Origin: an uncultured Lachnospiraceae bacterium
GTDB taxonomy: Bacteria; Bacillota; Clostridia; Lachnospirales; Lachnospiraceae
NCBI GenBank assembly: GCA_934418055.1
Contig: CAKRWX010000011.1
Coordinates: forward strand, 1 to 20,974
Direction: 5' to 3'
Length of the DNA: 20,974 nt
Program-made: the position numbers and the translations under genes
Shown here: positions 14,978-20,974 of the stretch, piece by piece
How the letters are laid out: each line of letters opens with the position of its first letter
Position numbering within the stretch: position 1 is the stretch's first letter
Notes under the pieces: model-generated
Told to the model about the DNA's origin: nothing
What the model saw: only the letters and a program-made list of their open reading frames with translations
The model's database searches: none

Positions 14978-15766
14978 TTACTTCTTCATAACCGCATCGA
15001 TGGCGTCAATCACGGCACTGCGGAACCCTTTCCGTTCCAATTCTGCCACGCCCACAATAGTGGTTCCTCCTGGGGAGCAGACTGCGTCTTTCATCGCGCC
15101 CGGGTGTGTCTTTGTTTCCTGCTGCATTTTTCCGGTTCCTGCCACCATCTGGCTGGCTAAGGCATAGGAAAGTTCCCTTGGCAGTCCATGAAGCACCGCC
15201 GCGTCTCCCAATGCCTCAATAAACATCGCCGCGTAAGCTGGACCACAACCGCTGATGGTTCCAGCAATGCCAAACTGCTTGGTCTCCACCGGCTGCACCA
15301 GGGCAATGGAAGAAAACAGCGTCTCAAAAGCCTGATACTGTTCCTTCGTCAGAGAATGGCGGGCTTCACACACGATCACGCCCTCACCAACGGATACTGG
15401 AGTGTTCGGCAAAGTACTTAAATGATGAGAACCCTCTCCCAGGATCTCCTCGTACTGCTCATACATCATGCCTGCTGCCACAGACACCACCGCTTTTCCT
15501 TTTAAGACATCCCGGACCGGCTCCAGCACTTCTTTCACCAGATATGGTTTCACAGCCACGATCACCATGTCTGCCTGTTGTGCTACTTCTCTTGCGTCAT
15601 GACAAGGATGCACGCCATATTCCCCTGTGGTCCGTTCTAATTTCTCCCAGTTCTTCGCACAGGCGTAGATCTGATCTGCCGGAAGAACCTTTTTCAATAA
15701 TAACCCTTTCACCATAGCCTGCGCCATGTTTCCGAAACCGATGAAGCCTAATTTGATATTCTGCAT
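14978..15766 (-). CDS. proC: Pyrroline-5-carboxylate reductase
   Basis: ProC catalyses the last step of proline synthesis, the NAD(P)H-dependent reduction of 1-pyrroline-5-carboxylate to proline in the cytosol. The product has 262 residues. The N-terminal Rossmann fold has GFIGFGNMAQAM (7-18) and later VIVAVKPYLV (about 73-82). The C-terminal dimerisation and catalytic domain contains TISGCGPAYAAMFIEAL (about 170-186) and the ProC signature SPGGTTIVGVAELERKGFR (about 231-249). The ribosome binding site AGGAGG lies about 8 bases before the ATG. It starts downstream of the dnaJ terminator and is a separate transcription unit; a possible extended -10 lies at 15840-15848. No proA or proB adjoins. 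Confidence 0.95.
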   Translation of the reverse strand: MQNIKLGFIGFGNMAQAMVKGLLLKKVLPADQIYACAKNWEKLERTTGEYGVHPCHDAREVAQQADMVIVAVKPYLVKEVLEPVRDVLKGKAVVSVAAGMMYEQYEEILGEGSHHLSTLPNTPVSVGEGVIVCEARHSLTKEQYQAFETLFSSIALVQPVETKQFGIAGTISGCGPAYAAMFIEALGDAAVLHGLPRELSYALASQMVAGTGKMQQETKTHPGAMKDAVCSPGGTTIVGVAELERKGFRSAVIDAIDAVMKK

Positions 15767-15839
15767 ATGGTTGTCCTCCTGATGTTTGTTTCTTTATTTT
15801 ATGTAAACTAATTATTTTCTTTTTATATTTGTAGTTCTG

Positions 15840-15848
15840 ATTCTATCA
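15840..15848 (-). promoter_or_regulatory. Possible extended -10 promoter for proC
   Basis: On the minus strand TGA-TAGAAT (15848-15840) fits an extended -10 (TGn before the hexamer) with five of six hexamer bases. Seventeen bases upstream lies only the T tract of the dnaJ terminator, so there is no real -35. The leader to proC would be about 70 bases and AT-rich. This is the best candidate in the gap, but weak. Confidence 0.35.
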
Positions 15849-15861
15849 TACTTTTTGCTTC

Positions 15862-15900
15862 AAAAAAAGGCCGTCATCTCATTTTCATGAGACAACAGCC
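15862..15900 (-). terminator. Intrinsic terminator of the hrcA-grpE-dnaK-dnaJ operon
   Basis: On the minus strand the arms GGCTGTTGTCTCAT and ATGAGATGACGGCC form 14 continuous pairs, including three G-T pairs, around a GAAA tetraloop. They are followed at once by seven T residues (15868-15862). The hairpin lies about 53 bases after the dnaJ stop codon and before proC, so it closes the heat-shock operon. Confidence 0.9.
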
Positions 15901-15953
15901 AAATTTGTGTTACTGTTCACGCATTGCGCAAACGGTCTTCTCTACTATGCAAT

Positions 15954-17108
15954 TTATTTACTGAAAAATCCTTTTTTCTTATGGCCTTCGTCGTCTTTGC
16001 TGATCTTTCCGGTCATCAGCTCGTCAAATCTTCTCAGGGCCTGGCGCTGTTCCTCGTTCATACGCTCTGGAACCTGAACCACTAAAGTCACGTAATGATC
16101 GCCGCGGACTGCCTTATTTCTCAGGGACGGAACGCCCTTGCCTTTTAAGCGTACCTTGGTGTCAGTCTGGGTTCCGGCTTTCACCTCGTACTCTACCTGG
16201 CCGTCTACGGTCTTGATGATGATCGGGCCGCCCAAAGCTGCCTTGGCGAAGGAAATCGGTACGGTGGAATAGATATTGGTATCCCGACGGACAAATACTG
16301 GGTGTTTGGATACCACTGCCTCCACTAACAGATCGCCTCTCTCGCCGCCGTTGGTGCCTGGCTCGCCTGCGCCGGACATACGGATGCACTGGCCGTCATC
16401 AATACCTGCTGGAATGGTGACTTTCAGTTTCTTACGGCGTGTGATATAACCGGTTCCACGGCAGTCTGGACATTTCTCCTTGATGATCTGGCCAGTACCG
16501 CCACAATCTGGACAGGTCTGGACATTCTGCATAGTGCCGAACATGGTCTGCTGGGTGTACATGATCTTACCTTTACCATTACACTTGGAGCAGGTCTCCT
16601 TGGAAGTTCCGGCTTTGGCACCTGTTCCATGACAGGAAGCGCACTCTTCCTTGAAGTTGATCTCGATCTCTTTCTCGCAGCCAAAGATCGCCTCCTCAAA
16701 AGTCAGACGCACACTGGTCTGGACATTGGCTCCACGCATGGGACCATTGTAACGGGAACCGCCTCTGGAGCTTCTGCCGCCGAAGAAGTCACCGAAAATA
16801 TCGCCAAAAATGTCACCCATATCTGCGCCGTCAAAACCGCCGAAACCGCCATATCCGGCTCCGCCGCCTGCGCCGCCGTCGAATGCGGCATGGCCAAACT
16901 GGTCATACTGTTTTCTCTTCTCCGGGTCACTTAAAATACTGTATGCTTCAGAAGCCTCTTTGAATTTCTTCTCAGCTTCCGCGTCTCCCGGATTGGCATC
17001 CGGATGATATTTTTTCGCTAAAGTTCTGTAGGCTTTCTTGATGGTCGCTTCGTCCGCTGTCTTCGGTACGCCCAGAACCTCGTAATAATCTCTCTTACTC
17101 TCTGCCAT
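15954..17108 (-). CDS. dnaJ: Chaperone protein DnaJ (Hsp40)
   Basis: DnaJ delivers unfolded clients to DnaK and stimulates its ATPase. The product has 384 residues with the full type I layout: a J domain with YYEVLGVPK and the HPD motif (35-37); a Gly/Phe-rich linker (about 78-125) with repeated GFGGF and [13 protein letters not shown]; and a zinc-binding domain with four CxxCxGxG units (156-163 CASCHGTG, 173-180 CSKCNGKG, 199-206 CPDCGGTG, 213-220 CPDCRGTG). Then come the two C-terminal substrate-binding subdomains and a short basic tail. AAAGG lies about 9 bases before the ATG. The gene follows dnaK by 93 bases, and this gap contains a strong GC-rich hairpin. It is the last gene of the operon, ahead of a terminator. 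Confidence 0.97.
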   Translation of the reverse strand: MAESKRDYYEVLGVPKTADEATIKKAYRTLAKKYHPDANPGDAEAEKKFKEASEAYSILSDPEKRKQYDQFGHAAFDGGAGGGAGYGGFGGFDGADMGDIFGDIFGDFFGGRSSRGGSRYNGPMRGANVQTSVRLTFEEAIFGCEKEIEINFKEECASCHGTGAKAGTSKETCSKCNGKGKIMYTQQTMFGTMQNVQTCPDCGGTGQIIKEKCPDCRGTGYITRRKKLKVTIPAGIDDGQCIRMSGAGEPGTNGGERGDLLVEAVVSKHPVFVRRDTNIYSTVPISFAKAALGGPIIIKTVDGQVEYEVKAGTQTDTKVRLKGKGVPSLRNKAVRGDHYVTLVVQVPERMNEEQRQALRRFDELMTGKISKDDEGHKKKGFFSK

Positions 17109-17142
17109 GTTGGTTTACCTTTCCCTATCCCATACGCCACAA

Positions 17143-17177
17143 GGGGCTGCGGCGGGATTCCTCCCGCAACAGTCCCC
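17143..17177 (-). other. Strong hairpin between dnaK and dnaJ
   Basis: On the plus strand the arms are GGGG-CTG-CG-GCGGGA and TCCCGC-AA-CAG-T-CCCC, closed by a 4-base loop: six, three and four pairs broken by a small internal loop and one bulge. It has no T tract on the minus strand, so it is unlikely to be an intrinsic terminator. It sits in the 93-base intercistronic gap, about 24 bases after the dnaK stop and about 35 bases before dnaJ. It may protect the upstream message from 3' decay or mark a processing site. Confidence 0.6.
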
Positions 17178-17201
17178 CCTGTAAGCGTCACTTATCGAAT
17201 T

Positions 17202-19701
<2,500 letters not shown>

Positions 19702-19706
19702 TGCTT

Positions 19707-20750
19707 CTACCTCTCTTCATTCTTAAACGTGGCGTCCAGCTGAGTCATCAGAGTTCGTAAGGTTTTTAACACTTTCTCATAGTCCATTCGCTTCGGACCA
19801 ATGATTCCGATGGTTCCGCGGACTCCCTCGCCAAGCTCATAAGTCGCAGTTACAACACTGCAGTCCTTCATGGCCTGTACCGGAGATTCCTCGCCGATGT
19901 ATACCTGGATTCCATTCTCACTGGAATTGGGATCCTCATTGACTCCATTGACCAGCTCCTGAAGCGTCTCCGTATGTTCTAAGGTGCTTAACAACTGGCT
20001 GGCTTTCTGGTTATCGCTTAACTCCGGATATTTGAAAATATTCGTCGCGCCGCTGGTATAGATCTGTAAGTCATCATCATCTGCCCGGATGGCGGCTGCC
20101 ACTTCATTGAGCACCAGATCTACGACCTGGCCATGGCTTCCGGCCTGTTCCTTCATCTTGCGGATGATTTCTAAATTGATCTCTTCAATCGTAAGACCAT
20201 TCAGATTGCTGTTTAACAGAATGTTCAGATTCAGGATCTGCTCATCTGTCAGTTCTTCCTGGACATCTACCATGGTGTTCTTGATCAGGTTTCCTTCCAC
20301 CACGATCACCAGAAGTAATTTGTAGGCGTCCACTCTGGATAACTGAATGAACTTTAATTTATTCCGGTGATACTGGGGACCGCTGATCATAGCCGCATAG
20401 TTGGTATCCTTCGCCAGAATCTTAGCAAGCTTCTTCAGTACGGATTCCAGCCGGTCTACCTTCTGGATCATCAGCTCCTGCATATCCGCTACTTCGTTGT
20501 TCTTCTCCTGCATGATCTGATCTACATAGAACCGATAGCCCTTGTCGGAAGGAATTCTTCCGGCTGAGGTATGCGGCTGAATAATGTAGCCCATCTCCTC
20601 CAGATCAGACATCTCGTTGCGGATCGTCGCTGAACTCCACTTGGTATCCAGATACTTGGAAATCGTTCTGGAGCCGACAGGTTCACCTGTATCCATATAG
20701 TTCTTGATGATTGCTTTTAATATCTTAATCTTACGCTCATCCAGCTCCAT
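19707..20750 (-). CDS. hrcA: Heat-inducible transcription repressor HrcA
   Basis: HrcA binds CIRCE operators and represses class I heat-shock genes; it needs GroEL for activity, so unfolded protein relieves repression. The product has 347 residues. An N-terminal winged-helix domain opens MELDERKIKILKAII and has the DNA-recognition segment SSATIRNEMSDLEEMGYI (about 44-61) followed by QPHTSAGRIPSDKGYRFYVD. The remainder is the GAF-like and inserted dimerisation region, ending with GTIGIIGPKRMDYEKV and TLMTQLDATF. An open frame begins further upstream at 20786, but that ATG lies inside the CIRCE operator. The ATG at 20750, preceded by AAAGGA, gives the standard N-terminus. Being first in the operon and under its own CIRCE, it is autoregulated. 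Confidence 0.96.
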   Translation of the reverse strand: MELDERKIKILKAIIKNYMDTGEPVGSRTISKYLDTKWSSATIRNEMSDLEEMGYIIQPHTSAGRIPSDKGYRFYVDQIMQEKNNEVADMQELMIQKVDRLESVLKKLAKILAKDTNYAAMISGPQYHRNKLKFIQLSRVDAYKLLLVIVVEGNLIKNTMVDVQEELTDEQILNLNILLNSNLNGLTIEEINLEIIRKMKEQAGSHGQVVDLVLNEVAAAIRADDDDLQIYTSGATNIFKYPELSDNQKASQLLSTLEHTETLQELVNGVNEDPNSSENGIQVYIGEESPVQAMKDCSVVTATYELGEGVRGTIGIIGPKRMDYEKVLKTLRTLMTQLDATFKNEER

Positions 20751-20775
20751 GTTTGCTGCTTCCTTTCTGGTGTTG

Positions 20776-20802
20776 TTAGCACTCATTTAATACGAGTGCT
20801 AA
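20776..20802 (-). promoter_or_regulatory. CIRCE operator (HrcA binding site)
   Basis: This is a perfect match to the consensus TTAGCACTC-N9-GAGTGCTAA, with arms at 20776-20784 and 20794-20802. It lies just downstream of the predicted transcription start of hrcA and upstream of the hrcA ribosome binding site, so HrcA binding blocks transcription and the element also forms a hairpin in the leader RNA. Confidence 0.98.
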
Positions 20803-20815
20803 TCTTTATGTTCAT

Positions 20816-20844
20816 AATATAGTTCATTCAAATTTATTTGTCAA
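20816..20844 (-). promoter_or_regulatory. Sigma-A promoter of the hrcA operon
   Basis: On the minus strand a perfect TTGACA (20844-20839) and TATATT (20821-20816) are spaced by 17 bases. The start would fall near 20809, immediately before CIRCE. It is the best promoter in the window and accounts for strong vegetative expression once HrcA is released. Confidence 0.92.
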
Positions 20845-20974
20845 TAGATTTTTAAAGTTTTTTGTGAAAATATTGTGAAAAGTTTTGCATGCAGAAGGGA
20901 CGCCCGACATGAAATAGGTTGGTCCGAAGGGCCAGCCTATGAATGAGCACGTCAAATGCGCTATATCAAACAGG
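20845..20974. other. Right-edge non-coding stretch with an 11-pair hairpin
   Basis: No gene can be supported in these 130 bases. The part next to hrcA (20845-20890) is very AT-rich. Beyond it, ATAGGTTGGTC (20914-20924) pairs with GGCCAGCCTAT (20930-20940) around a CGAAG loop: 11 pairs with two G-T pairs. Neither side has a T tract. Frames on both strands could run off the right edge (for example from an ATG at 20939), but no ribosome binding site or recognisable protein is seen. Confidence 0.5.

Noticed and set aside
20751..20786. Longer hrcA with an N-terminal extension starting at 20786
   Set aside because: That ATG lies inside the CIRCE operator and has no ribosome binding site; the ATG at 20750 gives the family N-terminus.

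Overview
The window is an accessory-poor, housekeeping stretch of a Firmicutes (Bacillota) chromosome. It most resembles Clostridia of the Lachnospiraceae type: IreB and DUF1292 sit beside RuvX, RNase J lies in the same cluster, the heat-shock operon is under HrcA/CIRCE control, base composition is intermediate, and Shine-Dalgarno sites are strong. I cannot name a genus. All supported genes except one read on the minus strand, so transcription runs from the right edge to the left. I found no tRNA, rRNA, CRISPR array, insertion sequence, phage gene or attachment site.

From right to left: (1) A class I heat-shock operon hrcA-grpE-dnaK-dnaJ (20750 to 15954) has a consensus-like sigma-A promoter, a perfect CIRCE operator and a strong intrinsic terminator. 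(2) A looser group follows: proC, an ABC-F ATPase and an oligo-1,6-glucosidase (15766 to 11338). (3) A 349-base gene-free gap leads to a TauE/SafE-type permease with its own promoter, then prmA and rsmE, which encode methyltransferases acting on ribosomal protein L11 and 16S rRNA. (4) A cysteine desulfurase (nifS/iscS type) and thiI form a tightly spaced sulfur-transfer pair behind a structured leader. (5) The only plus-strand gene encodes a 79-residue HPr-like protein that has lost the phosphorylatable histidine; it has its own promoter and terminator. (6) mtaB is followed by the cluster ireB-ruvX-DUF1292-rnj-short mltG-trmR, which runs off the left edge.

The common theme is translation quality and stress: protein folding (DnaK system), tRNA modification (MtaB at t6A37, ThiI at s4U8, TrmR at wobble U34), ribosome methylation (PrmA, RsmE), RNA turnover (RNase J) and rRNA processing (RuvX/YqgF). 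Two ancestral Firmicutes blocks can be recognised: hrcA-grpE-dnaK-dnaJ-prmA-rsmE-mtaB, and ireB-ruvX-DUF1292-mltG-trmR. Here the first is split by about 5.8 kb of metabolic and transport genes between dnaJ and prmA and again by nifS-thiI-HPr between rsmE and mtaB. The second carries an inserted rnj. Nothing looks like a new multi-gene system. The most unusual items are the histidine-less HPr paralogue, the mltG gene reduced to its membrane anchor and N-terminal domain, the structured leader of the cysteine desulfurase gene, and a strong hairpin between dnaK and dnaJ.
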